Source: Artocarpus heterophyllus (taxonomy: Eukaryota; Streptophyta; Magnoliopsida; Rosales; Moraceae). Taken from it: a stretch of 64,000 bases of DNA. This document shows, piece after piece, positions 11,386 to 23,308 of this stretch. Location: assembly GCA_025403435.1 (NCBI GenBank), contig CM046350.1, positions 20,840,324 through 20,904,323 on the forward strand. The letters run 5' to 3'. Within the stretch, counting starts at the first letter, position 1, and every line of letters starts with the position of its first letter. A program made the translations under genes and the position numbers. Below the pieces are notes generated by a model. That model was not told where the DNA came from, searched no databases, and saw nothing but the letters and a program-made list of their open reading frames with translations.

Positions 11386-13444
11386 GTCGTACAAGTAATA
11401 AAGTGTGTCCAAGTATGGATGTCAATCCCATAAGGATTGAGTTTAATTTGCATTAAGTACTGAAATTAATTGGCTTTAAGATTATTTAAATGACTGAATA
11501 AAGAAACAAATACAAATAACTAAATAAATAATTGACGAAACAATAAACAAAAAGACAAGTCACTCTATATCTCCTATGTTCTTTCTATTTAGTAGTTATT
11601 TACTAGCTTCAATCAATCCATTAATCAAGGGGTAAAAAGTAACCTTATTACCTCTCGAAAGCATTAAATGAGATAATATGCATATATATTCAAGTCAATA
11701 TCTCTATCTAACTTGTCTACCAATATATTCGTTAAGCAAACCCTTAGTGATTATCTAAGTGTTCTAGGCCTTCCTGAGTCTCAACAATAACCAAGACTAT
11801 GTTTCTTAAAGGCGATAGATGAGTCAATCTCTTCTGAGCATTGAAATTCATAAATCGAATCAAGTAATTCATTTTTCAACAAACTAGAAGTATTAAGCAT
11901 AGAGAAACATAAATAAATTGAAATAAAACTATATTTTAAGGCATTAGGGCATCCTTTGGATCAATTTTCAGCCATTGGATTGAAATTTGGGGCAAGATTA
12001 GCCCAAAATGGGCTTCGGCAACGAATCAGCACCTAGGAGTATGCAACAGCACGTATAGCAATGTAACTTCCTATGCACAGGAGCGGCTATGCAGCTACAA
12101 ATTAAGGGCCAACAGTGCCCCTCGCATGGCTGTGCAGGCCTATAAGCGCGACTGCGTGTGCATTGTGTACAGCCCAACTAAGGCTGCTACATGCCTATGC
12201 AAGTATCCCAACTAAGGTTGCGCATGCCTGCGCAAGTAACCCAACTAAGGTTGCGCATGCCTGCGCAAGTAACCCAACTAAGGTTGCGCATACCTATGCA
12301 GGAAGCCCAACTAAGGTTGTTGCATGCCTACGCTGGCCCTGGCGCATCCGGTGAGCCTACCAACTGCCCTACAAGGCACCCACATGGGCTGCTGCACGTC
12401 CAAGGTTCCCAACGAGTTCCACTCTATGCTGAAATGATGATTGATGACTGATTTTACCCTGAAACTTGATCTAAGGGCTAAAAATGATTCTAAACTGACG
12501 CTTAACACCTTAAAAGCCTAAAGCCTTCATTTTTTAGGGATGTAGAGAATTAGGGAAGAAACCCAAGAGAGAGTAGAATTTCTAGAGAGAAAAAGAGTTC
12601 GAAGTTCAGGATTCTTGGAAGATTTTGGTTGATTCTTGGAGGCTTCAAGGCTTGAAGTTCAACTCCACAAAAAGGGTTCTTCTTCCTTTCTTTCTACCCT
12701 AATCATGATTGCAATTTATATTTATGACATGGCTTAAAATTTCTGTTCTAGTGCTTGATATAGTTTGATTTAGATTACGTTTGGATTGTTTTGTTAATTA
12801 TTAATGAAATATCCATTTTTTATTCTATTTATATTATTTATGCTTAATGCTTTCAATTTATATGGCAAAACGAATCAATTGATCATTGATGTATGGAATT
12901 TGACACTCGGGAGAGGTAGTTTTACATATTGGAACTAGGCAACACAACTTAGGTTTTAGGGATTTCAAGGAGGCCGGTAAAGTTAGGTAATCGCTTAATT
13001 GAGAATCTCGGTTTTTGTGAGGCTGGGAGGCAATCAATGCCTTCATAATCAAATTAAGTATTGAGCTTAATGGTTGTGTAGGTAAACAACCTAGATAGAG
13101 AAATCAACTTGGATATTTACGAATATAATCTCATTTGACACTCGAAAGATTAATGAATTGGATGGAATAAAGTCAACAATCATGAAATAGGAAGAGCATA
13201 GGAGAGCTAAACCAAGTCCTTAGATACATTATCATATAAATTGTCCATATTATAAATTATTCCTTTTCATAGTTTTGTTTAATTAATTTTGTTAGTTTGT
13301 TTTTACTTTAATTTATTTTCCTTTAAATTCTAATTGCCTGAATAAGGCTCGGTCATTGTAGTTGCAATAATTGGTTGGTCTTTAAGAATTCAATCCTCAT
13401 GGTATCAACATCCATACTTGGATATACTTTGTTACTTGCACGAC
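11386..13444. repeat. Imperfect long inverted-repeat unit
   Basis: The left arm starting GTCGTACAAGTAATAAAGT at 11386 is matched in reverse complement by the right arm ending at 13444 (GTCGTGCAAGTAACAAAGT on the minus strand). The outer 58 bp agree at about 85 percent by eye. Weaker matching continues inward for about 0.5 kb, with shared words such as CTCCTATG-TCTT-CTATTT and CATTAATC. The loop (about 11930-12815) contains a GC-rich minisatellite. It could be a foldback-type element or two inverted copies of one LTR-like sequence. No transposase frame is seen. Confidence 0.6.
12172..12335 (+). repeat. 33-bp minisatellite, about five units
   Basis: Units begin CCCAACTAAGGTTG at about 12172, 12207, 12240, 12273 and 12306. 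The two central units are identical 33-mers. Each contains TTGCGCA-TGCC-TGCGCAA, a perfect 7-bp inverted repeat with a 4-base loop. Because 33 is a multiple of three, it creates an artificial 11-residue protein repeat in two frames; I do not regard it as coding. Confidence 0.85.
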
Positions 13445-13556
13445 CTGTATACTTGCAGAATTTGCATCACCTATTCGTCGTTGACACCTATCACATATTT
13501 TTAGCTTCTAATGAGCTATCCAATCCACCCGATATAAATCGATTGCATAATTATCA
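13445..13556. other. Unassigned join between inverted-repeat unit and copia D1
   Basis: These 112 bases belong to neither the inverted-repeat arm nor the copia LTR alignment. The D1 LTR homology begins abruptly near 13557, about 640 bp inside the LTR as judged from the D2 copy. Confidence 0.4.
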
Positions 13557-14880
13557 CTTATTGAGCCCAAGTATCTTTTAGAGAGCCTCAACTTTAATTC
13601 AAATCACTTGATACAGAAGTTATCTAATTAAAACAGTCATATACAAAAAATCCCACACCAAATAAATTATATTTCAAATAATTCAACTTATTTTATCTTG
13701 AATTAATTCGTAAAATTAATTCAATGAATAAACCAACATGAATTGTTAAATCTAATCAATTGAATTTAAACCAATTTTAGAATTAACATAAGTTTCCAAT
13801 TTGTACGAAAAATACGTCGTATCATTATAGGAAAATATGTGAGCTAGCAAAGGCAACTTCATGGACATATATAGATTAAGCTCCTATATTTATAAAATAT
13901 ATCCCTGATACGTAGATTTTACGATTATCAACTATAAACCTATTCCACTAAAAGCTTAAAGCTGCACTCTCTAACTATATATAAATTACAAAACTCCAGT
14001 AATTCTTTCGTCTATGACATATCAACATGTGCAACATCTCCATAGGATATTCATAATCGGCTTAAGAATTAAATTTTGTTTTACCTTCCTTATTATATTT
14101 ATCTTATTTCTATTATCTCACTTTTAGAATACTACTAATATAAATAGTATACTATTTAGTTACACATATGTATCTAAATAGTTAAGTGCTTCAATTTTAC
14201 AATTAAATGATAATGCCTATAAGAGAATATCATTAACTTTACAAAAAAGCAATAGAATCAATATCTATGAATAATGAGTATACGTCATTCAAGAATTATC
14301 TCTCAAACATACCGATATGCATACCTTCATTTCATTCATGATGTCACTTTTTGATACACCAAGTAATACAAGTTAAGAATATAGACTCATTAATTAATTT
14401 AAGGATTAAGATGGAACGTATATGATTGTCTAAAGTGAATTGAAATCTTCAAGTGGAATTATTAATTAAATCAATTCATCTTTATTCCCAATCCAACATA
14501 TTGTAATCAATGACAATATACCAATGTCTCTTCTCCTAGAGTCCCACTTTGATTACCAAGATAAGTCATCTCCTGTTAGGGATTTAGACAACATAACAAT
14601 CTTAACATGAATGAAGCGCCTAACTTTATTTCCTTGATTACATGTTTTTTAAGTTTAGACTACCACCTTAAGATTCATGTCTTCCGCACAATCTATCCAT
14701 CATATGCACCAACTTAAAGGTTTAGATTGATAGTTTTAAACTTTTTTTAGCTTATCATACATTCATAATAAATGAACATAAATAGGACAATATTGATATA
14801 TTTTAAAAATAATAATTCTTTATTGAATAAATTTCTCAAAAATAATTACATCATTTGATTCTTAAGGCTTCTTGTTAATA
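13557..14880 (-). repeat. Copia D1 3' LTR, truncated
   Basis: It aligns with 17511-18866 of the D2 LTR, from the 'attgagcccaagtatctttta' region to the end next to the polypurine tract. About 640 bp of the LTR end (sense strand) are missing on the left. The LTR precedes TAATCTCCCACTTAC, the counterpart of the D2 polypurine tract, and the copia RNase H fossil, so sense is minus. Confidence 0.75.
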
Positions 14881-16872
14881 ATCTCCCACTTACAGTAAGT
14901 GAGTAAGTGTGACATGTTACATCCCCATAGCCTCTAAATGCTTCTCAAAGCTTCTCACCAATAGTGTCTTCATGAAAGGATGTCCTCATATGCGATCTTA
15001 CTTATTACATCATGCCCATTCTCTATAAAGTCCCTTATCACATGATACTTCATGTCCATGTATTCATCTTGTAATATCTTGACTCCTTGGTATTAGCTAT
15101 CATTGCACTATTATCATAGTACAATATAATTGGCATATTCGTACCAGGATCAATCTCAAGATACCCAAGAAACTTGTGTAGCCACATTACTCCTTTCTAA
15201 GCATCATTAGTAGCTCCATACTCGGCTTCTATTGTTAAATCAACAATGCAACCTTGCTTGACACTCATCCAAACAATGGCGCCTCCTCCTAGAGTAGACA
15301 TATATCTAAAATTCAATTTCCTCAAATCCATACAAGATTGAAAATCTAAAGCAGTGTATCCAAGAGGTATTAGATCCTTACCAAAATATACAAGTATATA
15401 ATTTCCGGTCATTCTTTGGTCTTTGAAAATATGCTTATCCATAACTTAATGGTTAGGTCCTAGATTCAACTGATATCGAGTCACTATCCTGACCCATAGC
15501 ATGTATCTAGTCATGTGCAAAGCATAGCATATATGGACTACCTACAACCAAAGCATAAGGAACCTTCTTAGTCTATTCTATTTCCACATCGGACGTTAGA
15601 CAGTCTTTCTTAGAATGAGTAATTCCAGATCTAGATGGTTGCTATCTTTCTTAAAATTTTACATTGCATACTTCTTGAGAACTTTATCTATGTATGAAGC
15701 TTGAGGCAAATGTATCATTTTGTTCTTCTTATCTTGAAAGATTTGGATACCTAGAACAAAATAAGCCTTACTTAAGTCCTTCATATCAAACTGCTTAGTC
15801 AGCCAAAGTTTGACCAATAACAATCATTGCCAACAAGCAGAATGTTATCTATATAAAGCAACAGAAAAACCACATTCCTATCCTTAATGTGATTATAAAC
15901 ACAAGGTTTGCCAAATTTTGTTTGGACCTATAACTCTTCACCATTTGGTCTTCTTATGTTCAAAAAATATGAAGCTTGCTTAAGTCTATAAATAGACTTT
16001 AGCACCTAGAAACCTTGTTCTCTTGACCCTCAGCTTTGAACCCATCTTGTTGTACCATTTATATGGTCTAATAAAGATAACCATTCAAAAATGTCGTCTT
16101 ATATCCATTTGTCATATCTCACAATCGAGAGCGGCAACAATGGACAAGAGAATGTGAAAAGACTTAAGCATGGTTACAGGCGAAAAGGTTTTCTCATAAT
16201 TAATTCTTTCTTTTTACGTCTATCCCTTTGCTATTAGTCTATTTTTATAGGTTTTGAATTTCTCATTTGCTCCTCTCTTTCTCTTATAGACCAACTTACA
16301 CCCTATATGTTTTATCCCTTCGGGAAGGTCCACAAACTCACAACCTTGATTAGTCTTTATAGAATTCATCTTAGTGTTCATAGCTTCTGTTTCAAGTTTT
16401 GCATCGACATCCTTCATTGCCTCTTTATAGGTTTAAGAATTTTAAACTACTTTAGCCAAGTAGGCGCCTGATCTTCCTACTATGCTGAAGCTCCTTAAGT
16501 TATTTTTAGGCCAGTTTTTTTCACATTGATTGGATTAGTTTCAACCAAAACCATCAGCGTGATTGTATTGCTCTCCATCTCCTCGAGCACCACTCTACTA
16601 TAAGGCTTAAAGTCATTTATATAACTTTCCCCATGGAATGTCACATTCATTGAAACCACGACTTTATTTTTCTATTGGGTTATAGAAATAACCATTTTTT
16701 CCCTCTTAAATATCTCACAAATATGTAAACCTACGAACATACTTCCACCTTATTCACTTTTTTATCCAGGACATGTGCAGGACATCCCCATATGTGAATA
16801 TAGTTTAAGAATGTCTTCCTACCCAACCACATCTGGTGAGGAGTTTTAGGAATTGATTTTGAAGTCACATTA
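14881..16872 (-). pseudogene. pol: Copia D1 pol fragment (reverse transcriptase-RNase H)
   Basis: This is the 3' part of a Ty1/copia polyprotein. RNase H-region residues are clear at 15197-15442 (TLGGGAIVWMSVKQGCIVDL and IEAEYGA). The reverse-transcriptase start is clear at 16220-16417 (KHIGCKLVYKRKRGANEKFK). The catalytic motif at 15841-15855 reads YIDN followed by ILLVGND, so the second catalytic Asp is Asn. Many frameshifts and stops occur. The sequence breaks off at 16872 inside the region matching D2 near 20914, exactly where the D2 LTR starts. Confidence 0.85.
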
Positions 16873-18866
16873 TGTTGGAGAGCGAGTACGCAATGGATTT
16901 TAAAAAAAAATTAGTTAAAACATTTTTTCAAAAACAAGTTAGACATGCTATGTATATAAATTAATAAAAAAATCTTCCATACCTCTTAGTAGACTGAAAA
17001 ACAATAGGAATTACTATAAGAGAATTCTATCAGAAGTGCCTCAACCAACTATACTGTCTTACTATTCTTACTATTCTTTTTCCATGATAGGAATACAGGT
17101 GGTTGTACATCATTCAGTCTTTCCACCAGCAACTTCTCCTTTTAACAACTTGAGAAAACTAAGAGCTAAGTTTAGGATGTTGAACAATAACCCTATGGGA
17201 GTTTTAGAGTCTTCCCAGCAAAATGTTCTTCTCTAAACCTCTCAAGTGATATGAGAAATAATAGAAAATTGTTCCCTTAGATAGAGGTCCAATTAGGGCT
17301 AGTCCTTATTAGATATGACCTCAAATTCGAGTTGGAGTCAAATCCCAAGGTGAAAATCCATGAAACACGTTTGTTGAAAAAGGCAAGGGCAGTCGACCAC
17401 CCTTGTGCATGGTTGTCGACCCCCTGGTCAAAGATGACCTGGCAAACGTGTTTTTTAGCTTCTTAAAATTATCTAATTCACCTAATTTTAACTAATTGGA
17501 TAAATTTTCCCTTATTGAACCCAGCTATCTTTTATAGAGCTTTAGTTTTAATTCAAATAACCTGCTAGAGAAGTTATTTAATTAAGATAATAAAATACAA
17601 AAAACCCTATACAAATAAAATCTATTCAAATAATTCAACTTATTTATTTTGAATTAATTCACAAAATTAATTTAACCAATTAACAAACATGAATTATTCA
17701 GTCCAATCAATCAAATTTTAGCCAATCTAATACATAATATAAGTTACCAATGTATAAGAAAAACACATTGTATCATTTAGAAAATATTATGAGCTAGTAA
17801 AAAGGACCCAATGGATATATATAATCTAGCTCTTATAATTATAAAATAGCATATCCTCAACACGTATATTTTATTATTATCACCTCTAAAGCTATTCAAA
17901 TAAAAGCTTTGAGCTGCACTCTTGAATTATATATAAATTATAAAACTCTAATACATTTATCGTCCATGACATATCTTAATGTATAACATCCCCATAGGAT
18001 AATCAAAATCGGCTTAAGGATAAATTTTGTTTTATATCTTCCTGATTATATTTATCTTATGTTCAACTAGCTCACCATTAGAATAATTACTATTCATAAC
18101 CAATGTAAATATTATACCATTCGGTTACACATATGTATCTAAATGGTTAAGCGCTCCAGTTTTTAATTACAAGATAATGCCTATAAGATAATATAATTAA
18201 CTCCACAAAAGAGCTATAAATTCCATATCTATGAATAGCGAGTCTACATCAATCAAAAGTTATGTCTCCAACGTATCGGTATGCATACTGGTATGATTAT
18301 CTTCATATAATCTAGGATTTCACCATTTGGTTCATCAAAAGACACAAGTCAAGGATACGGACTCATTGATTCATTTCAGGATTAATACATAGCACATATG
18401 ATTGTTTAAAGTGAATCGATTTATTCAAATAGAATTATTAATCAAATCAATTTATCTTTAATCCTGATCCAGTATATCGTCACCAATGACAACATACTAA
18501 TATTTGTACTCACGAAGTCTAATTTCGATGACCAAGATAAGTCATCTCTTGCTAGGAATGCAAACAACATAACAATCTTAACATAAATAAAGCACTTAAC
18601 TTTATTCCCTCAATTGTGGTTCATTCATTTATATTTAGACTATCACTATAAGATTCATGTCTGCTGCATAATCTATCCATCATATACACGATCTTAAAGG
18701 TTTACATTGATAGTCACAGTCTTTTGTTTGTTCATCATACATTCAATATAAGTGAACATAAAAGAGGACAACACTTAATATATGAAAATAAATAATAAAC
18801 TCTTTATTGATTATATGTCTCCAAAAACTATTACATCATTTAATTCTTAAGGCACCTAGTCCAACA
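16873..18866 (-). repeat. Copia D2 3' LTR (1.99 kb)
   Basis: On the plus strand it runs from TGTTGGAGAGCG to CCTAGTCCAACA, so on the sense strand it begins TGTTGGACTAGG and ends CTCTCCAACA. It is followed (minus sense upstream) by the purine tract at 18867-18882. It is clearly related to LTR D3 and to the D1 LTR but well diverged. A pair of GTCGAC palindromes lies at the place where D3 carries CGGCAGGCCG units. Confidence 0.85.
17392..17420. repeat. GTCGAC palindrome pair in copia D2 LTR
   Basis: GTCGAC occurs at 17392-17397 and 17415-17420, 23 bp apart, inside GC-rich sequence about 1450-1475 bp from the LTR start. The D3 LTR has its CGGCAGGCCG array at about 1440-1510 bp. A further eroded GGTCAAAGATGACC dyad follows near 17426. 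Confidence 0.6.
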
Positions 18867-18882
18867 ATCTTCCACTTGCCCT
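18867..18882 (-). other. Polypurine tract, copia D2
   Basis: On the minus strand the sequence reads AGGGCAAGTGGAAGAT directly before the LTR start TGTTGGACTAGG. It is the expected plus-strand primer of a copia element. Confidence 0.75.
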
Positions 18883-21265
18883 AAGTAAATGTGACATGTT
18901 TCGCATTTCCATAGCCCCTACATGCTTCTTGAAGGCCCTCATTGGCAGTATCTTAATGAAAGGATCAGATATATTATCCTCGGATGCGATCTTACATGCT
19001 GCGACATGTCCACTCTCTATGAAATCCTTTGTCACGTGATACATTCGATCCATGTGCTTACTCTTCTTATGAAATATTGGTTCCTTGGCATTAGCTATTA
19101 TTGCATTGTTATCACAATACAATGTTGTTGGCTTATCTAGAATAGGAACTGCCTCAAGATCTTTAAGGAACTTATATAGACACACAGCTTCTTGCAAAGC
19201 TTCACTGGCAGCCACATATTCGGCCTTCATTGTTGAATTTAAATTGTAATCTTGCTTGACACTTCTCTAAACACTAGAGCCTCCATCTAGAGTAAACACA
19301 GGTCCCGAAGTTGGTCTTCATAAATCCAGAGATGATTGAGAATCTAAATCAGTATATTCAAGAGGTGTTAGATCATCACCCAAATGTACTAGCATATAAC
19401 CTCTAGTCCTTCTCAAATCTTTGAAAGTATGCTTGAATGTAACCCGATGGTTCAGTCTTAGATCCAACTGAAATCAACTCACTACCCTTACTACGTAACA
19501 TATATTTGGTCGTGTGCAAAGCATGACATACATGAGACTACCCACTGCAAAAACATAAGGCACATTTTTCATGTATTCTTTATTTTTATCAAACTTTGGA
19601 TAGTGTTTCTTAGAAAGAGTAACTCTAGAACTAGATGGTTGCCCACATTTTAAAGAATTTTGTATTGTATACTTCTCAAGAATTTTGTCTATGTATGAAG
19701 CTTGGCATAAGGCTATCATTTTGTTTTTTCTATCTCAAAAGATAGGGATTCCTAGAACATAATTAGCCTCACCAAGGTCTTTTATGTCAATCTTCTTAGT
19801 GAACCAAACATTGACCAATGACAATGCCCTTACGTCATTGCCAAATAGCAGAACATAAAACAGTAAAAACACCACCTTTTCATCCCTAATGTGTATATAA
19901 ACACATGATTCATCCACATTTTATTCGAACCCATATGTCTTGATCACTTGATCAAATCTTATGTTTCAAGAGCTGAAAGTTTACTTAAGTCCATAAATAA
20001 AAAGCAATTAGCATATTTTATTCTTTGGACCCTTAACTTTGAACTTGTCTAGTTGCAAAGTATATATGGTCTTATCAAGATGGCCATTCAAAAAAGTCGT
20101 CTTAACATCCATTTGCCATATCTTGTAATCAAGAGCGGCAACAGTAGACAAAAGAATGCGAATGGACTTAAGCATGGCTACAGATGAAAAGGTTTCCTCA
20201 TAGTTGATTCCTTCCTTTCTACATGTATCTCTTTACCACCAGTTTAGCTTTATAGGTTTTGACTTTCCCATATGCTCCTTTTTTTTTTTTCTTGTAGACC
20301 CATTTACACCCTATGGGTTTTATTGGGGAGGTCCCAAAGTTCCCAAACTTGATTAGTCTTCATAGACTTTATTTCTGTGTTCATATCTTTTGTCCAAAGC
20401 TTTGAATCAACATCCTCTGTGGCCTCTTTATAAGTGTAAGAATTCCTATTATGTTCAACCGGTTTAGCCAAGTAAGTTTCACCAATGAACATATACCTTT
20501 TGGGTTAACGTCTGATCCTCCCACTATACTGAAGCTCCCTAGGTTGTTGTTCTGTCAATTTTCCAACATTGATTGGATCAGTTTCCATTGAAACCATTGG
20601 AGAAATTGAATCATTCATCATCTCCTTAAGTACCACTCTATTACGCGGCTTAAAGTCATTCATGTAACTTTCCTCAAGGAGATTCACATCCATAGAAACC
20701 ATGACTTTATTTTATTTTAAGTTACAGAAATAACCACCTTTTGTTCTTTTTAGATATCCTACAAACACGTACACCTCTAAATGTGCTTCTAACTTATTCA
20801 CTTCCTTATCCAGGACATGAGCAAGACATCCCCAATTGCAAAATGCTTCAAGGATGTCTTCTTACTTGTTCACAACTCATGAGGAGTTTTAGGAACTGAT
20901 TTTGAAGGCACATTTTTCAAAAGAGAACATACGGTTTGTAGTACATATCCCCAAAGGATAAGAGCAATGTCGAATAACTTATCATAGACCTAACCATGTC
21001 CAACAAAGTCATATTTCTTCTCTCTGCCATTCCATTTTGCTGTAGATTACTTGGTGCAGTTAAATATGACAAAATCTCATTCTTTATAAAGTGTCCTAAG
21101 AACTTATCGAAGAGGTACTCTCCATCTTGATCGGATTGAAGTGCTTTTATAGATTTACTTAATTGTTTCTCTGTTTCAGCTTGAAACTCTTTGAACTAGT
21201 CAAAAGTTTCGCTCTTATGATGCATTAGGTTGACAAACCCATATGTCAAGTAATTGTTGATAAAA

Positions 21266-21270
21266 GTTAC
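21266..21270. repeat. Target-site duplication GTTAC (left) of solo LTR D3
   Basis: GTTAC directly precedes TGTTGGAAAC and is repeated at 23304-23308 directly after TCTAACA. Confidence 0.9.
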
Positions 21271-21661
21271 TGTTGGAAACAAAGTGCGCAGCGGAATTTT
21301 TAAAAAATTTTCATCAGAGTATTTTCCAAAATACAAGTATGACATGTTATATGTATAAATTAAACAGATCTTACTAACCTCAGTGTGCCGAAGAACCTCC
21401 GCGACCTGTGTAGAGAAGTAACGTTCCAGAAGAGCCTCAACCAACTGGTCTTCTTTGCTATTCTCTATCCACAACCGGAATGAGTGTGGGCTCACACGTA
21501 CAGCTCTTCCACCGGTGACTCTCCTTCCAACCAATAGAGAGAACCCAAAGCTAGTGTTCGTGATATGTGAACAAAAGCTCTCAGGGAGTTTTCAGATGCT
21601 CACTAGAAGAGTATCACTCTTAATCTCTCAAATTGATCTGAGTAAATCATTAGACTCACTC

Positions 21662-21671
21662 CCTTTTTATA
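21662..21671 (-). promoter_or_regulatory. TATA box of copia LTR D3
   Basis: On the minus strand the sequence reads GGTATAAAAAGGGAG, a near-ideal TATA box in a minus-sense LTR. Transcription would start about 30 bp downstream, near 21630. The equivalent place in the D2 LTR near 17282 is eroded. Confidence 0.7.
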
Positions 21672-21790
21672 CCTATTGGTCCTTGGGGTCAGTCCATATC
21701 AGATTAGGTCTCAAAAATCGAAACAGAATCAAGTTCAGATCAATATCTGATAAGATACGCGTAAAAATGCGTAATCTTAACTGTCGCGGT

Positions 21791-21864
21791 CGGCATGCCG
21801 AACTGTGTGATAGGCAGGCCGAACTGACCAGTTCGGCAGGCCGAACTTTATGATCGGCAGGCCG
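21791..21864 (-). repeat. Phased CGGCAGGCCG array in copia LTR D3
   Basis: Cores start at 21791 (CGGCATGCCG), 21812, 21834 and 21855, with intervals of 21, 22 and 21 bp. The last two are followed by AAC, as in the gypsy LTR arrays. The array is absent from the related D2 LTR, which has GTCGAC dyads instead. Confidence 0.9.
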
Positions 21865-23303
21865 AACTGCCGAGAAAAAATCTCCGCGAATCTTTTATTT
21901 TCCACCCGAGATTCTAAAGGATAAAGTCTCAGTTTTGATTCAAATACCCCAATAGAAAAGATATCTGATCAAAACAAACTCTATCAAGATAATCTCTAAG
22001 AAAATAAATCAATTCACAATAATTCTACAAGTTTATCTTGTTCTAATTGTCCAAAATTAAAACAACCGATAAACAGACAAGAATTATCCGAACGCCATAA
22101 TTCAACAAGTTCATCTTGAACTAATTTCTTACATAATTAATTCAACCAATAAACAGACATGAATTATTTGATTCTCATAAATTTTAAACCAATCTGATAA
22201 ATCCGACATAAGTCACCAATTATTGGAAAAGCACGCCGTGTCGTTACAGGATTTTGTGAGCTAGCAAAGGGGACCAAAATGGACCTACAAAGTTCAAGCT
22301 CATGATAATTATGAAACCCAATATCCCAGATATACATTTCACAATTATCAACTCCAACGCTACTCCACTAAAAGCTTGGAGCTGCACTCTCGAACTTTAC
22401 AGAATTACGAAGCTCGTGTAGCTAAGTCTCCATGACATATCACAGTGTATCGCATCCCCATATGATCATCCATAATCGGCTTAAGGACAAGTTCTGTCTT
22501 ACCTTCCCGATTATTTTTATCTTACGTTCCATTGTCTCACCATTAGAAAACTTACCATCCAAAGATAGTATACCATTCGGTTACACCTATGTATCCAAAT
22601 GGTTGAGCGCTCCAGTTTTCCAATTACAGGACAACGCATATAAGAGGATATCATTACTCCTAAAGAGGAGCTATGGATTCCATATCTATGAATAACAAGT
22701 CTACGCTATCAAGAGTCATGCCTCCAACGTACCGGCATGCATGCCACTATAGAGATGTGGGAGTCACCCATTGGTACATCAAAAGACACAAGTCGAGACA
22801 ACGGGCCCATTATTCATCTCAGGATTAAGATACAAAACAAACGACTGTCTAAAGTGAATCGATTTGCCAAGACAGAATTATTAATCCAAATCAATTCACT
22901 TTATGTCCCGATCCAACACATCGTCACCTATGACAACGCGCCAATGTTTCTATTCACGGAGTCCAACTCCGATGGCCAAGACAAACCATCTCCCAAAAGG
23001 GATATAGACAACATAACAATCTTTACATGAATAAAGCGCCCAACTTTATTCCCTCGATTGCGGATCATATATTTTAGACCATCACCTTAAGAGTCGTGTC
23101 TACCGCATAATCATCCCATCATATGCCCAACTCTTAAGGTTTACACTGACAGTCTCAGACTACTGTTTGCTTATCATACATTCAACGAATATGAACGTAA
23201 AGAGGACAATATTTGGTATATATAAATGAATAAATTCTTTATTGATAAAAATGTCTCCAAAAACGTATTACATTTTCACTCCTTAGAGCATACATGTCTA
23301 ACA

Positions 23304-23308
23304 GTTAC
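23304..23308. repeat. Target-site duplication GTTAC (right) of solo LTR D3
   Basis: It is an exact partner of 21266-21270. Confidence 0.9.

Larger units (their letters stand above)
21271..23303 (-). mobile_element. Copia solo LTR D3 (2.03 kb) with target duplication
   Basis: On the plus strand it runs from TGTTGGAAACAAAGTGCGC to CATGTCTAACA and is flanked by GTTAC on both sides. It is homologous to the D2 LTR (16873-18866) and is inserted in the integrase region of D2. No internal region or second LTR accompanies it, so it is a solo LTR, the usual product of LTR-LTR recombination. Open frames inside it are chance. It carries a TATA box and a CGGCAGGCCG array about 120-200 bp upstream of it on the sense strand. 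Confidence 0.92.

Noticed and set aside
12115..12451. Open frames with an 11-residue repeat
   Set aside because: They result from a 33-bp minisatellite and occur in more than one frame; no flanking coding signal.
22432..23030. Open frames of 87 and 97 codons inside copia LTR D3
   Set aside because: They lie fully inside a delimited solo LTR, with no homology to retroelement proteins.
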